Program-made: the position numbers and the translations under genes
Part shown: positions 23,285-32,175 of the stretch, piece by piece
How the letters are laid out: the number at the start of each line of letters is the position of its first letter
How positions within the stretch are numbered: position 1 is the stretch's first letter
Assembly: GCA_016234535.1 (NCBI GenBank)
Contig: JACRBH010000097.1
Location: 1 to 59,777, forward strand
Length of the DNA stretch: 59,777 bases
Direction of reading: 5' to 3'
DNA from: Chloroflexota bacterium
GTDB lineage: Bacteria > Chloroflexota > Anaerolineae > Anaerolineales > Villigracilaceae
The notes under the pieces: model-generated
What the model was told of the DNA's origin: nothing
Databases searched by the model: none
The model's input: the letters and a program-made list of their open reading frames with translations, nothing else

Positions 23285-24484
23285 TTATTCGATCTCGACC
23301 GCCATCGCCACGGCTTCGCCGCCGCCGAGACATAAAGCCGTCACGCCGCGTTTCAATCCGCGATCTTTCAGGGCGTAAATCAATGTTGTTAGTACGCGCG
23401 CGCCGCTGGCTCCGAGCGGATGACCGATTGCAATCGCGCCGCCGTTCACGTTGACCTTGTCCCAGTCCCAGCCCTGGTCGGCGAGGGCATATCCATTGGC
23501 GAGGACTTGCGCGGCAAATGCTTCGTTGACTTCAAACAAATCCACGTCGCTGATCTGCCAGTTGATTTTCTTTAGTAATTTTGGAATTGCATAGCCCGGT
23601 GCGGCAAATAAATATTTTGGTTCAACAGCCGCTTGAGCGTACCCGACAATCCGCGCAATGGGCTTGAGATTATTTTTTTCAGCATAGGCGCGTGACGAGA
23701 TCACAACTGCCGCCGCGCCATCGTTCATGGAGGATGCGTTGCCCGGAGTTACTTTTCCGCCAGCTTTGAAGGCGGGCTTTAATTTTGCGAGTGATTCCAA
23801 CGATGTATCTTTGCGCGGGCCTTCGTCTGTGTCGAAGAGGGTCACGTCACCTTTTCGGCCGGGGACTTGGACAGGAGCAATCTCCAGCTTGAAGCGTCCC
23901 GCTTCTTGAGCCTCAACAGCTTTCAGGTGAGAGCGAAGCGCGAACTCATCCATCGCCTCGCGTGTAACCTCATATTCGTCCGCGATAAATTCGGCGGCGT
24001 TGCCCATGCCCCAATTTTCAAAAGGATCCCACAGGCCATCGTTGAGCAGGGCGTCGGTGAGGGATTGATTGCCGAATTTGAGTTCGCCCAGCCGCCCGTT
24101 GACGAGATATGGGGCGCGGCTCATGGACTCCATTCCGCCTGCTACAAACAAATCGGCATCACCAGCGCGGACGGCTTGTGCCGCCATCATCGCGGCCTTG
24201 AGACCTGAGCCACAAACTTTGTTAACCGCAGTTGCGCCGACAGTTGCGGGCAGTCCCGCAAAGATCGCAGCCTGACGGGCGGGCGCCTGTCCGTTGCCAG
24301 CCTGCACCACGTTGCCCATCAAAACTTCTTCAATTTCATTTGGGTTAATGCCTGCGCGCTCGACTGCGGCTTTGACCGCAACCGCGCCAAGTTTCGTTGC
24401 CGGCATACTGCTCAACCCGCCCTGAAACTTTCCAACTGCTGTGCGTGCCGCGCTTAAGATCACTGCTTCATTTTCTTTGCTCAT
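23285..24484 (-). CDS. Acetyl-CoA C-acetyltransferase (thiolase)
   Basis: 399 residues; AGGAGATTCCC precedes the ATG. It condenses two acetyl-CoA to acetoacetyl-CoA or cleaves it. Nucleophile Cys91 lies in NKVCGSGLKA, catalytic His355 in IAIGHPLGASGA and Cys385 in ALCLGGGEAVA; the NEAFA motif is present. First gene of a minus-strand run that includes hbd. The -10 box is probably the TATAAT at 24511-24516 (minus). No crotonase or acyl-CoA dehydrogenase is in the window, so fermentation, beta-oxidation or PHB direction cannot be decided. Confidence 0.95.
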   Translation of the reverse strand: MSKENEAVILSAARTAVGKFQGGLSSMPATKLGAVAVKAAVERAGINPNEIEEVLMGNVVQAGNGQAPARQAAIFAGLPATVGATAVNKVCGSGLKAAMMAAQAVRAGDADLFVAGGMESMSRAPYLVNGRLGELKFGNQSLTDALLNDGLWDPFENWGMGNAAEFIADEYEVTREAMDEFALRSHLKAVEAQEAGRFKLEIAPVQVPGRKGDVTLFDTDEGPRKDTSLESLAKLKPAFKAGGKVTPGNASSMNDGAAAVVISSRAYAEKNNLKPIARIVGYAQAAVEPKYLFAAPGYAIPKLLKKINWQISDVDLFEVNEAFAAQVLANGYALADQGWDWDKVNVNGGAIAIGHPLGASGARVLTTLIYALKDRGLKRGVTALCLGGGEAVAMAVEIE

Positions 24485-24510
24485 GGGAATCTCCTGTGGT
24501 TGTTACGGGT

Positions 24511-24516
24511 ATTATA
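24511..24516 (-). promoter_or_regulatory. Putative -10 box of the thiolase run
   Basis: TATAAT on the minus strand, 27 nt upstream of the thiolase start. No clear -35 is seen. Confidence 0.45.
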
Positions 24517-24584
24517 AAGCCAATGACATTATGCATCGCAAATATTCCGAATGCTATAATGAATATATCAAAAGATTTAACCAC

Positions 24585-24835
24585 AAAGATTACCTTACGC
24601 AGTGTCATTCTGAGTAAACCACGGCGGAACAAAATACCGTTCAAAGCCAAAAAAACAAAAGCGACTTTCGTAGCGCGACATTTATGTCGCTTGGCTTGCA
24701 GGCGACATAAATGTCGCGCTACAGATTCTTGTTTCCCAGAAGCAGAGCGAGTGGGAGGGCAAGTGTGCGCCGCGCATCAGTGCGGTGCAAGCGTCGCTTT
24801 ACTCAGGGAATCACGATTAAGTGCGTAATGTGTCT
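24585..24835. repeat. MITE-like element with perfect 21-bp inverted repeat
   Basis: This occupies most of the 384-nt divergent gap between thiolase and the S9 peptidase. Ends are degenerate ACCTTACGCAG and GTGCGTAATGTG. In the middle, a 21-bp arm at 24670-24690 (GTAGCGCGACA...) is perfectly complementary to 24702-24722 around an 11-nt loop. The right half (24730-24830) has the TCAGTGCGGTGCAAGCG and CTCAGGGAATCACG words of the other elements. Confidence 0.7.
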
Positions 24836-24868
24836 AACCATCGTCAAAAAAATATCAGGAGCAGCCAA

Positions 24869-26788
24869 ATGAAACAAGCGTCATACGGAAGTTGGAAATC
24901 TCCCATCACAACCGACATGATCACCGCCAAATCGATTTCGCTAATGGAAGTTGCGATAAGCGGCGAAGATATTTACTGGGTCGAAAGCCGCCCAAGCGAG
25001 GCAGGCCGTTATGTCATTATGCGCCGCGATGCAAATGGACAAATCACCGAATGTATACCCTCTGATTTTTACGCGCGCACCACTGTCCATGAATATGGCG
25101 GCGGCGCGTTCATGGTCGAAGACAGCGTCATCTATTTTTCGAATTTCAAGGATCAGCATATTTACCGTCAGCCTCCTGGCGGCCAGCCCGAAGTCCTTAC
25201 TCCCACCGATGGATATTATTACGCCGACCTCATTCTCGATAAAAATCTCAACCGCATCATCTGCATCCGTGAAGATCACACTGGCGGGGGCGAAGCCGTC
25301 AACACAATTGTCAGCATAAGTTTGAGTGGTGACGACGAACGAATTCTTGTTCAGAGCAACAACTTTTATTCATCCGTTCGGCTCAGCCCTGATGGAACGA
25401 AACTCGCTTATCTGACATGGAATCATCCCAACATGCCCTGGGATGGATGCGAACTCTGGCTGGCGGATGTCCACGCGGACGGTACGCTTCATGATTTTAA
25501 ACTGATAGCTGGTTCTATTACCGAATCAGTTTTCCAACCCGAGTGGTCGCCTGAAGGCATTCTCCATTTTGTTGGCGAAACCACCGGCTGGTGGAATCAC
25601 TATCGCTGGGCCGATGACAAGGTTGAGGCGCTCTATCCGATGGACGCAGAGTTTGGCGAACCGCAATGGGTATTCGGCATGTCCACGTACGGATTTGTCT
25701 CGCCGACAAAAATCCTTTGTTGCTACTCACAGAACAGCCTTTGGCATTTGGCCTATTTGGATACTGCATCCAAAAGACTTGCAAAGATCGAAACGCCTTT
25801 TACACAGATCAATGATATCCGGGTTGGGAATGGCTTTGCCATATTTACGGCTGGTTCTCCAACGCAGCCGTTCACCCTCGTCCGCATGGATACAGCAACA
25901 GGCAAAATGGAATCGATCAAGCAGGCCTTTGAAGTCACGGTTGATTCCGAATACCTGTCAACAGCAACGCCGATTACATTTCCAACCACAGGCGGAAAGG
26001 AAGCACACGCGATCTATTATGCGCCGAAGAATAAGGATTATGCCGGGCTGGAAGGGGAGCGTCCGCCATTGATGGTGATGAGTCACGGCGGGCCAACCTC
26101 TGCAACCGTGACAGCCTTAAGATACAGCCTCCAATATTGGACCAGTCGCGGCTTCGCAGTGCTGGATGTTAACTACGGCGGCTCGACTGGGTATGGGCGC
26201 GAATATCGTCAGCGCCTCAACGGCAATTGGGGCATCGTGGATGTGGATGACTGTTGCAATGGCGCGTTATATCTGGTCGAAAAGGGATTGGCCAATCCCA
26301 ACCGCCTCGCCATCCGTGGCGGCAGCGCAGGCGGATACACCACGCTGGCCTGTCTCACCTTCCGAAATGAAGTCTTCAAGGCTGGCGCGAGCTATTATGG
26401 AATTAGCGACCTGGAAGTTTTGGAATTGGATACACACAAATTCGAATCGCGTTATTCGCACTCGCTGGTTGGCCCATACCCCGAACGCAAGGATTTATAT
26501 TTCGACCGCTCTCCGATTCATTTCATTCAGAATCTTTCCTGCCCAATCATCCTCTTCCAGGGTGACGAAGATAAAGTTGTCCCGCCTGCCCAATCTCAGG
26601 CGATGTTCGAGGCAGTCCGCGACAAGGAATTGCCAGTCGCTTATCTGCTTTTTGAAGGCGAGCAGCACGGGTTTAGAAAAGCCGAGAATATCAAGCGCTC
26701 ACTGGAGGCGGAGTTTTATTTCTATTCAAGGATCTTTGGCTTCGAACCTGCCGATACAATAGAACCGGTGCAGATCGAAAATTTGTAA
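24869..26788 (+). CDS. S9C prolyl-oligopeptidase-family peptidase (acylaminoacyl-peptidase-like)
   Basis: 639 residues from the ATG at 24869, preceded by CAGGAGCAGCCAA; a frame extending to 24821 would start inside a repeat. N-terminal beta-propeller (about 1-370; YWVESRPSEAGRYVIMR, VHEYGGGAF), C-terminal alpha/beta hydrolase with HGGPTSA (oxyanion region), Ser486 in RGGSAGGYT, Asp568 in GDEDKVVPP and His600 in GEQHGFR. This pattern is the DPP4/acylaminoacyl-peptidase-like cytoplasmic group. No signal peptide is visible, and no neighbour suggests a specific substrate. Confidence 0.93.
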   Translation: MKQASYGSWKSPITTDMITAKSISLMEVAISGEDIYWVESRPSEAGRYVIMRRDANGQITECIPSDFYARTTVHEYGGGAFMVEDSVIYFSNFKDQHIYRQPPGGQPEVLTPTDGYYYADLILDKNLNRIICIREDHTGGGEAVNTIVSISLSGDDERILVQSNNFYSSVRLSPDGTKLAYLTWNHPNMPWDGCELWLADVHADGTLHDFKLIAGSITESVFQPEWSPEGILHFVGETTGWWNHYRWADDKVEALYPMDAEFGEPQWVFGMSTYGFVSPTKILCCYSQNSLWHLAYLDTASKRLAKIETPFTQINDIRVGNGFAIFTAGSPTQPFTLVRMDTATGKMESIKQAFEVTVDSEYLSTATPITFPTTGGKEAHAIYYAPKNKDYAGLEGERPPLMVMSHGGPTSATVTALRYSLQYWTSRGFAVLDVNYGGSTGYGREYRQRLNGNWGIVDVDDCCNGALYLVEKGLANPNRLAIRGGSAGGYTTLACLTFRNEVFKAGASYYGISDLEVLELDTHKFESRYSHSLVGPYPERKDLYFDRSPIHFIQNLSCPIILFQGDEDKVVPPAQSQAMFEAVRDKELPVAYLLFEGEQHGFRKAENIKRSLEAEFYFYSRIFGFEPADTIEPVQIENL

Positions 26789-26795
26789 AGTTCAT

Positions 26796-26899
26796 CGTCA
26801 TTGCGAGGAGGGTGCTTTTCCGACGAAGCAATCCCCTGTTTTATGGGAGATTACTATTCGGAAAGAGATTGCTTCGCCAAAAAACGGCTCGCAATGACG
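26796..26899. repeat. GTCATTGCGAGG imperfect palindromic element, copy 1
   Basis: CGTCATTGCGAG (26796-26807) and CTCGCAATGACG (26888-26899) are perfect inverted ends. Inside are a CGAAGCAATC word and its inverted partner GATTGCTTCG around a central hairpin. Other copies: 39645-39734, 46612-46700, 56042-56139, and a half copy at 41072-41117. Confidence 0.85.
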
Positions 26900-26907
26900 G
26901 TTGACCA

Positions 26908-27483
26908 TTATTTTTTCCCAAACACCAACCCCGGAATTAACATTGGGGTTTTCTTTTTATATTCTGCGTATGAGGCACCAAACTCTCGCAGAAGTTTCCG
27001 CTCTTCAAAATATGCGCCGACCAAAGTATAGATCGTCGCGCCGATATAAACCGTCAGTGAATTTTGTGTGGCGCTTGGAGTGAGCCAGATAAACAGCAAG
27101 CCAAATGTATACAGCGGATGCCGAATAACGCGGTATAGTCCGCGCGTAACGAGTTGACCTGATTTCTCTACCTCGAATAGCTGGCGCAAGCCGACGAAAG
27201 AAAGCGAGTCCGTTTGCAGGAAGGCGGTCAATAACATCAATGCGGCGAAGATTTGTCCGCCAAGCATGAGGATGTTCCACGGTGCAGGGATCTGATATAC
27301 CGATTGATCTGGTAGTGTTTTCATCAAATACAAGATGGGTGCAAAACTTATTACAGCAAAAATGTTATATCCTAAACGGTAAAAGCTCGCTCCGCCCAGC
27401 ATCTCCTTGGCAAAGTTGGATGCAAGTATCGAATGGACGACTCCCCAAATAGCCAGCGCAATTAACAAAATCATGATGCTCAT
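26908..27483 (-). CDS. Isoprenylcysteine carboxyl methyltransferase/NnrU-like membrane protein
   Basis: 191 residues; AAAGGATAAAAAAT precedes the ATG. Five or so membrane segments. The C-terminal signature VTRGLYRVIRHPLYTFGLL plus EERKLLREFGASYAEYKKKTP and LIPG is that of the ICMT/PEMT-like family, in which the RHP and E-Y motifs bind S-adenosylmethionine. The substrate (a lipid or small thiol) is unknown. The gene is isolated between two repeat blocks. Confidence 0.82.
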   Translation of the reverse strand: MSIMILLIALAIWGVVHSILASNFAKEMLGGASFYRLGYNIFAVISFAPILYLMKTLPDQSVYQIPAPWNILMLGGQIFAALMLLTAFLQTDSLSFVGLRQLFEVEKSGQLVTRGLYRVIRHPLYTFGLLFIWLTPSATQNSLTVYIGATIYTLVGAYFEERKLLREFGASYAEYKKKTPMLIPGLVFGKK

Positions 27484-27502
27484 ATTTTTTATCCTTTAAA
27501 GC

Positions 27503-27589
27503 GTAGTGACGACTTCAAGTCGTCACTACCTTACATGGTTTATCGGATCGCAGACTTTAGTCTGCTTTTCATTGCGGACTGAAGTCCGC
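27503..27589. repeat. Three consecutive hairpins between the methyltransferase-like and HerA-like genes
   Basis: GTAGTGACGACTT-C-AAGTCGTCACTAC (27503-27529, 13-bp arms), GCAGACTTTAGTCTGC (27550-27565) and GCGGACTGAAGTCCGC (27574-27589). The last two belong to the family seen at 6957 and 57266. They may act as a terminator for the HerA-like gene. Confidence 0.75.
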
Positions 27590-27596
27590 ACTCCAC

Positions 27597-30173
27597 TTAC
27601 TCTGCGCCAAAGGCGGGCAATTCGAAAGTCTCGTCACCGGATTGAACGATATAGTACGGCTTCCAGGCCACGCCGAAGAGGTTGACATAAATATCGGTCT
27701 TCTTTGGTTTGATGCTTACTTCGCTAATCTCATTGACAACACTGCCCCAGCGGTTGTTGATCTCGGTGGTCATGTCTTCGCGTTCGCGCATTAATGCATT
27801 CAATTCCTTTTTGTATTGGGCAATCGCTTCCTCTGATTCTGCAACTTCGGCTTTTGCGTTCTGCGCGAGACGATGTTTTGTGAATTGAGTGGAGACACTC
27901 TTTTTACGTCCAAAGCCTAATACGCCAGCGCCCAACTCAAGCAGGTTCGCGCCTGATTCCATGTTGCGGTTCTGCAAGTCAGATTGATCTTCGCGGAGTT
28001 CGCGTTCTTCTCTGATCAACTTGTCTTCCAGAGATTTGATTTTCTTTTCGATGGCGGATGTCTTCTTTGCGATTTCCGCATCACGCGCATCTCGGGCTGA
28101 GTCGGAACAGGCCTTCATGAATTCGGCCTGGCTGACGTCTGGTCCGCCGTAGACTTTCAGGGCGGCATTGGCGCGCGCCGTGACAGATGAGTTACGGAAG
28201 ACCCAATCGGTAAAATCTTTTTGCAGGGCGGTCATGATTTTCGAATCATTCAAAGGCGCATCGATGGTGCCGAAGCGCGCGCCTCCGGCGGCGGGCGTGG
28301 TTTCAATTTTATCGAGCGATGGGCCGCCATATGAGAAATCATCCCAGCGGACGATTCCGCGCCGATCCAATGAATCGACGAGGGCGGTGCGGTTGATTTC
28401 GGAGTCTACACCGTATTTTCGGTCAAGCAATCTGACTTGGGCGGCGGCGAGCAGTGACGGGCGATATACCACACCTTGAATCATGGCTTGCGGCGGCATT
28501 GCGCGCTGTGCGGAAGAGAATGCTTCTGGCAGACTGTAGTTCTGCGGTAGGAAGTATTCGCGGATGCCGGCGGGAAGCGAGGGCTTTGTTAAATTTCCGT
28601 TGGTTGAAGGTTGAAGGTTAAAAGTTGAAGGTCGCGGGGCACTTGTCACTGGTTGACTGGTAACTGATGACTGATTACCGATCACTGACATGGGTTGCAG
28701 GGCTTCGACGGAAGGCTGAGGCGTGGAAACTTTTTTCGAAACAGGAGCAGCTACGGGCGTGGTGCGAAGCGTTGACCCGGCGTTCACCAATTGATTGAGG
28801 TCACGAATCTGCATCCGTGTCAGAGGTCCCGCCAGGAAATTCATCGTCCAACGGGTTTGTAATAACACAGGCGCTTTGGCATGAATGTTGTGCAGAACGA
28901 AGACACGTTTTCCAAGCGATGAAATTAATTTGTCCATCTCGTCGCGCGGAATACCACCTGCCGCGCTCTCGAGCCCATCGAGCAGGCGATTCTTATCGCG
29001 TTCGGTTTGCAGTTTTCCGATGAACCATGTGCCCGCGTTTGACAGTGCCTTGTAATCCACATCCACCGGATTTTGCGTGGCAAGTAAAAGGCCGAGGCCA
29101 AATGCGCGCGCTTGCTTTAACATGCGCAGCAGCGGGCCTTTGGATGGCGGGACAGCGGTGGGTGGGAGGTAGCCGAAGATCTCGTCCATGTAGAGCAGGG
29201 CGCGCAGGGATGTGGAGCCTGATTGGGTGCGCATCCATGTTTCGACGGCGGAGAGTAGGAGGGTGACGAAGAACATGCGCTCGCTGTCGGAGAGATGTGC
29301 GAGATAGAAAATGCTGTGACGCGGGCGGCCATCGGGTGCGAAGAGTAATGCCTGCACATCAAGCGACTCGCCTTCGCGCCAGGTTTCGAAGGCGGGCGCG
29401 GCGAGAATGTTGTTTAGAATCATCGCAAGTTCCATGCGGTCTTTGGGCGGGAAGAAGGTATCGACAGGGAATGCGCCGAGGTTTTGGAACGGCGGAGTTT
29501 GCGTTTGCAGGATCAACTCGGTCAGGTCGATGTCGCTGCCTGCGCTCCAATGTGTTTCGAAAATATTGGAAAGCAGAATATGTTCGCGCGAGCGGATTGG
29601 GTCAAGGTCATTCATGCCGACGAGGCCGAGCAGTGCCGTGACTGTGCTCGAAATTTTCTCGCGCAAAATTTCGCGGTTTGAGTCCCAATCCAATTTGGGC
29701 GCGGCGAGTGAGGAGAGCACACTGACGGAAATGCCTGAGTCGGAGCCTGGAGTGTAGACTGCGAATTGCGCGGCGTTCTTTAGGGCGAGCACACGATCCA
29801 TGCTCATATCCCATTCTTTAATTCCATTGCGCCATGCGGTGGCTGCTTCGCTTGCAGCGACTTCCAATGACTTGCCAGCGCGGCGCGCCATTTCCGGGTC
29901 AATCCACGGTTGAAAATCCTGCGGAAGCAGGTCGGGGAAATGTAATAATAAATTGGTCAGGTCGCCTTTGGGGTCGATGATGATGGCAGGCACGCCTTGT
30001 AACGCGGCTTCTTCCAGCAGGTCAATACATAAACCTGTTTTGCCTGAGCCTGTCATGCCGGTAACGACGGCGTGTGTTGTTAAGTCTGCGGGGTCGTATT
30101 CGACATGCTGCGTTGTAACTTTTGAGCTTTTTGCGTCAAACGATCTTCCCAGATAAAAATTTGATTCTGCCAT
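27597..30173 (-). CDS. HerA-like ATP-binding protein (DUF87/DUF853 type)
   Basis: 858 residues; GGAGAGACATC precedes the ATG. Walker A TGMTGSGKT (38-46), Walker B LRALLYMDEIF with Asp330/Glu331, and LLLATQNPVDVDYKALSNAG downstream (sensor/arginine-finger region) define a FtsK-HerA superfamily hexameric ATPase. The middle linker (about 490-530; Ser/Pro/Gln-rich) is encoded by a phrase-like DNA repeat. A C-terminal coiled coil (KKTSAIEKKIKSLEDKLIREE and on) precedes a 90-residue unique domain. No NurA or restriction partner is adjacent, so DNA-end resection is not supported; a role in DNA or protein translocation is inferred from fold only. Confidence 0.87.
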   Translation of the reverse strand: MAESNFYLGRSFDAKSSKVTTQHVEYDPADLTTHAVVTGMTGSGKTGLCIDLLEEAALQGVPAIIIDPKGDLTNLLLHFPDLLPQDFQPWIDPEMARRAGKSLEVAASEAATAWRNGIKEWDMSMDRVLALKNAAQFAVYTPGSDSGISVSVLSSLAAPKLDWDSNREILREKISSTVTALLGLVGMNDLDPIRSREHILLSNIFETHWSAGSDIDLTELILQTQTPPFQNLGAFPVDTFFPPKDRMELAMILNNILAAPAFETWREGESLDVQALLFAPDGRPRHSIFYLAHLSDSERMFFVTLLLSAVETWMRTQSGSTSLRALLYMDEIFGYLPPTAVPPSKGPLLRMLKQARAFGLGLLLATQNPVDVDYKALSNAGTWFIGKLQTERDKNRLLDGLESAAGGIPRDEMDKLISSLGKRVFVLHNIHAKAPVLLQTRWTMNFLAGPLTRMQIRDLNQLVNAGSTLRTTPVAAPVSKKVSTPQPSVEALQPMSVIGNQSSVTSQPVTSAPRPSTFNLQPSTNGNLTKPSLPAGIREYFLPQNYSLPEAFSSAQRAMPPQAMIQGVVYRPSLLAAAQVRLLDRKYGVDSEINRTALVDSLDRRGIVRWDDFSYGGPSLDKIETTPAAGGARFGTIDAPLNDSKIMTALQKDFTDWVFRNSSVTARANAALKVYGGPDVSQAEFMKACSDSARDARDAEIAKKTSAIEKKIKSLEDKLIREERELREDQSDLQNRNMESGANLLELGAGVLGFGRKKSVSTQFTKHRLAQNAKAEVAESEEAIAQYKKELNALMREREDMTTEINNRWGSVVNEISEVSIKPKKTDIYVNLFGVAWKPYYIVQSGDETFELPAFGAE
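28600..28690. repeat. Phrase repeats inside the HerA-like coding region
   Basis: Plus strand GTTGAAGGTTGAAGGTTAAAAG followed by CTGGTTGACTGGTAACTGATGACTGATTACCGATCACTGA words. Read in the coding direction these give a Ser/Pro/Gln/Thr-rich linker. Both word types look like the intergenic phrases elsewhere, here captured in frame. Confidence 0.6.
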
Positions 30174-30250
30174 GATGTCTCTCCGTGTTTTCTTTGTAGA
30201 ACGTACGTGCTAGGGATAATGTACTCCATTTTATTCCAAAAGGCAACTTA

Positions 30251-30287
30251 AAAAAATACTGCGAGGGGTCGCCTCGCAGTATTTTTT
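30251..30287 (-). terminator. Terminator of the DUF5667 gene
   Basis: 16-bp perfect stem (AAAAAATACTGCGAGG and complement) with a 5-nt loop; poly-T on both strands, so bidirectional. Confidence 0.9.
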
Positions 30288-30302
30288 TTGTTACTTCTTG
30301 TT

Positions 30303-31580
30303 TCAATCATCATGATGATCATCATTGTCGTTATGATTGTCATTGTCGTTATGATTGTCGTTGTCGTTATGATTGTCGTTGTCGTTATGATTGTCATTGT
30401 CATTGTGGTTACTGTCGTTGTTATTGCTTTCATTGCTATCGTTGGAGTCATTGGAATCAGAGTCGTTGTCGTTTGAGTCTGATCCAGAGCCGCCACCTTT
30501 ACCGCCAGACCCGGATGATTTCACCTTGATGTTCGTGACGATAAACCTTCCATCCTCGGCATAGTAACCTTTAATTTCAACTTTGACGCCAACCTGTAAA
30601 TTATCTGCGAGCGCGGGATCATCCAAATAAACGGTCTTTCCATTGATCACGAGCGTGGCCCCTGAAATGGATTCGATAATGCCTTCCACCTCAAAATTAT
30701 CATGGTGCTTCGTCTCATCTACAACACCTGAATCGTTATCGTTACTACCAGAGTCACTTTCTGACCCGGAACTTGCGCCATTCCCTGAAGTTTCATTTGT
30801 ATTTGCGTCCGGCTTTGAATTTGTGTTCGAACCGGAATTTGAATTTGTCTCAAGCTTCGATTCAAGCTCTGTCGGCAGCCCAAGGGGGACAAATACGCCG
30901 TCTGGAAGTAATTCAAGCGATTCCAATTCCACGAAGCCCTGTTCGTTGGTACGCCCGGTAACCAGCACGGCCGCACCGTCTTCTGGCTCCTGCATGTTGA
31001 CAGGAAGCAGGACCGGCACGCCGGAAATGTAGGTTGTATCATTCAAGCGCATAAACACGCCTATGAATTGAATTAGCTCATGACGGCCTTCAACGATCAG
31101 TTCATTTACTTCATGCAGGCGCTCAACCTCATACTGACTCTCGACAACAGCGCGGGTGTTTTGATTGAATGTAAAGAATAACCTTACATCTTCCCATGTT
31201 CGCTTGACGGGATAAAGGTTTTCTCCGGGCAAAGCTGAGGCGGATACTCCCACCAGGCCGGTCCCACTTAAGAGAAAAGTTGCCGCCACTCCGAGAGAGA
31301 GCGCGAGCCGTTGAAAGATTGGGATCACTCGCTTGCGCTGTGGGGCTTTGGCCTCCCGCATCTCGGAAGCGCGTTGTAACAATTTTGCCCGTCCACGGCG
31401 AACCACCTCAGGCGAAGGCTCGGGCGTTTCTATGGCCCTTGCTCGTGCCTGAAGGGAAGCCCTCAAGATCGGGCGCAGTTCGGCAGCAAGGTCGGGATAA
31501 CGCGCGAGGATATTTTCCAGGCTTACACCGTTTTCAAGTTCTTGCAGGCAAATTTCCAATACATCATATAGTTTATTCAT
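30303..31580 (-). CDS. DUF5667 anti-sigma-like membrane protein with DUF5666 domain and His/Asn/Asp-rich tail
   Basis: 425 residues from the ATG at 31580, overlapping the sigma-factor stop (ATGAATAA), so the two are coupled. Order: a short N-terminal sigma-binding-like helix domain (MNKLYDVLEICLQELENG), a basic region, one membrane segment (about 88-118, with SGTGLVGVSASALPGE), DUF5667 (about 118-180, LYPVKRTWEDVRLFFTF), a Ser/Asn/Gly-rich linker, DUF5666 OB-like domain (FEVEGIIESISGATLVING ... VKVEIKGYYAEDGRFIV), and a tail of HNDNDN repeats. It is likely a transmembrane anti-sigma factor sensing the cell surface; the tail could bind cations. Function is inferred from context. Confidence 0.85.
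   Translation of the reverse strand: MNKLYDVLEICLQELENGVSLENILARYPDLAAELRPILRASLQARARAIETPEPSPEVVRRGRAKLLQRASEMREAKAPQRKRVIPIFQRLALSLGVAATFLLSGTGLVGVSASALPGENLYPVKRTWEDVRLFFTFNQNTRAVVESQYEVERLHEVNELIVEGRHELIQFIGVFMRLNDTTYISGVPVLLPVNMQEPEDGAAVLVTGRTNEQGFVELESLELLPDGVFVPLGLPTELESKLETNSNSGSNTNSKPDANTNETSGNGASSGSESDSGSNDNDSGVVDETKHHDNFEVEGIIESISGATLVINGKTVYLDDPALADNLQVGVKVEIKGYYAEDGRFIVTNIKVKSSGSGGKGGGSGSDSNDNDSDSNDSNDSNESNNNDSNHNDNDNHNDNDNHNDNDNHNDNDNHNDNDDHHDD
30323..30414. repeat. 18-bp tandem repeat encoding HNDNDN units
   Basis: Five 18-nt units of the type ATTGTCGTTATGATTGTC in phase with the reading frame, at the 3' end of the DUF5667 gene. Prone to length variation. Confidence 0.85.
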
Positions 31581-32175
31581 AATCCACCTCACCAACCTCA
31601 CGCTGGAGAGCGGCCAGCGCGCGGAATTGGAGAGCCTTGACCGCGTTTACATTTTTGTTTAGAAGGTTTGCCGTCTCTTCGAGGGAATAACCTTGTCCAA
31701 AACGCAGTGCAAGGACATTTTGTTGTTCAGGAGTTAATTGCGCATACGCGCCTTTCACGATTTCGTTCTGTTCGCGTTGATCGATCTCGGAGGCAACGCT
31801 TGGGCTGAGGTCGGGCATCGTATCGGAAATTTCTTCTTCAGGCCGTCGGTATTTTCTGCGTAAATGATCCATTACGATATGAGAGGCCGTCGAGATCAGC
31901 CATCCTTTTAGGTTTGTTCTGGGTGCCCGCCCGCCCTGTGAGGCTTCCAACAGGCGCACAAAAACATCGCTGGCAATATCTTCGGCGAGCGATGGATCGC
32001 TTAACCGGTAAAGCACATAGCGATAAATTTCGGAAAAATACTGATCGTAGACTGCTCCGATGACTTGTTGGTTTAATTCACGCAAGCCTTCAAGAGCATG
32101 TCTATCATCATCTATGCTAGACATAATGGAAATGGCTCTCCGTTGAAAGTTGGTTGGAAGGGTTTCTTCTTTCAT
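31573..32175 (-). CDS. ECF RNA polymerase sigma factor
   Basis: 200 residues if the ATG at 32175 is used; an ATG at 32124 (MSSIDDD) with GGAG farther upstream is also possible. Region 2 spans about 38-100 (QVIGAVYDQYFSEIYRYVLYR, then LAEDIASDVFVRLLEA, and HIVMDHLRRKYRRP), region 4 about 140-195 (LTPEQQNVLALRFGQGYSLEETANLLNKN). It directs core polymerase to its own regulon; the downstream coupled DUF5667 protein is the likely cognate anti-sigma. Signal and regulon are unknown. Confidence 0.93.
   Translation of the reverse strand: MKEETLPTNFQRRAISIMSSIDDDRHALEGLRELNQQVIGAVYDQYFSEIYRYVLYRLSDPSLAEDIASDVFVRLLEASQGGRAPRTNLKGWLISTASHIVMDHLRRKYRRPEEEISDTMPDLSPSVASEIDQREQNEIVKGAYAQLTPEQQNVLALRFGQGYSLEETANLLNKNVNAVKALQFRALAALQREVGEVDYE

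Noticed and set aside
27597..30173. HerA-NurA resection or Sir2-HerA defence system
   Set aside because: No NurA, Sir2 or other nuclease gene adjoins the HerA-like ATPase.
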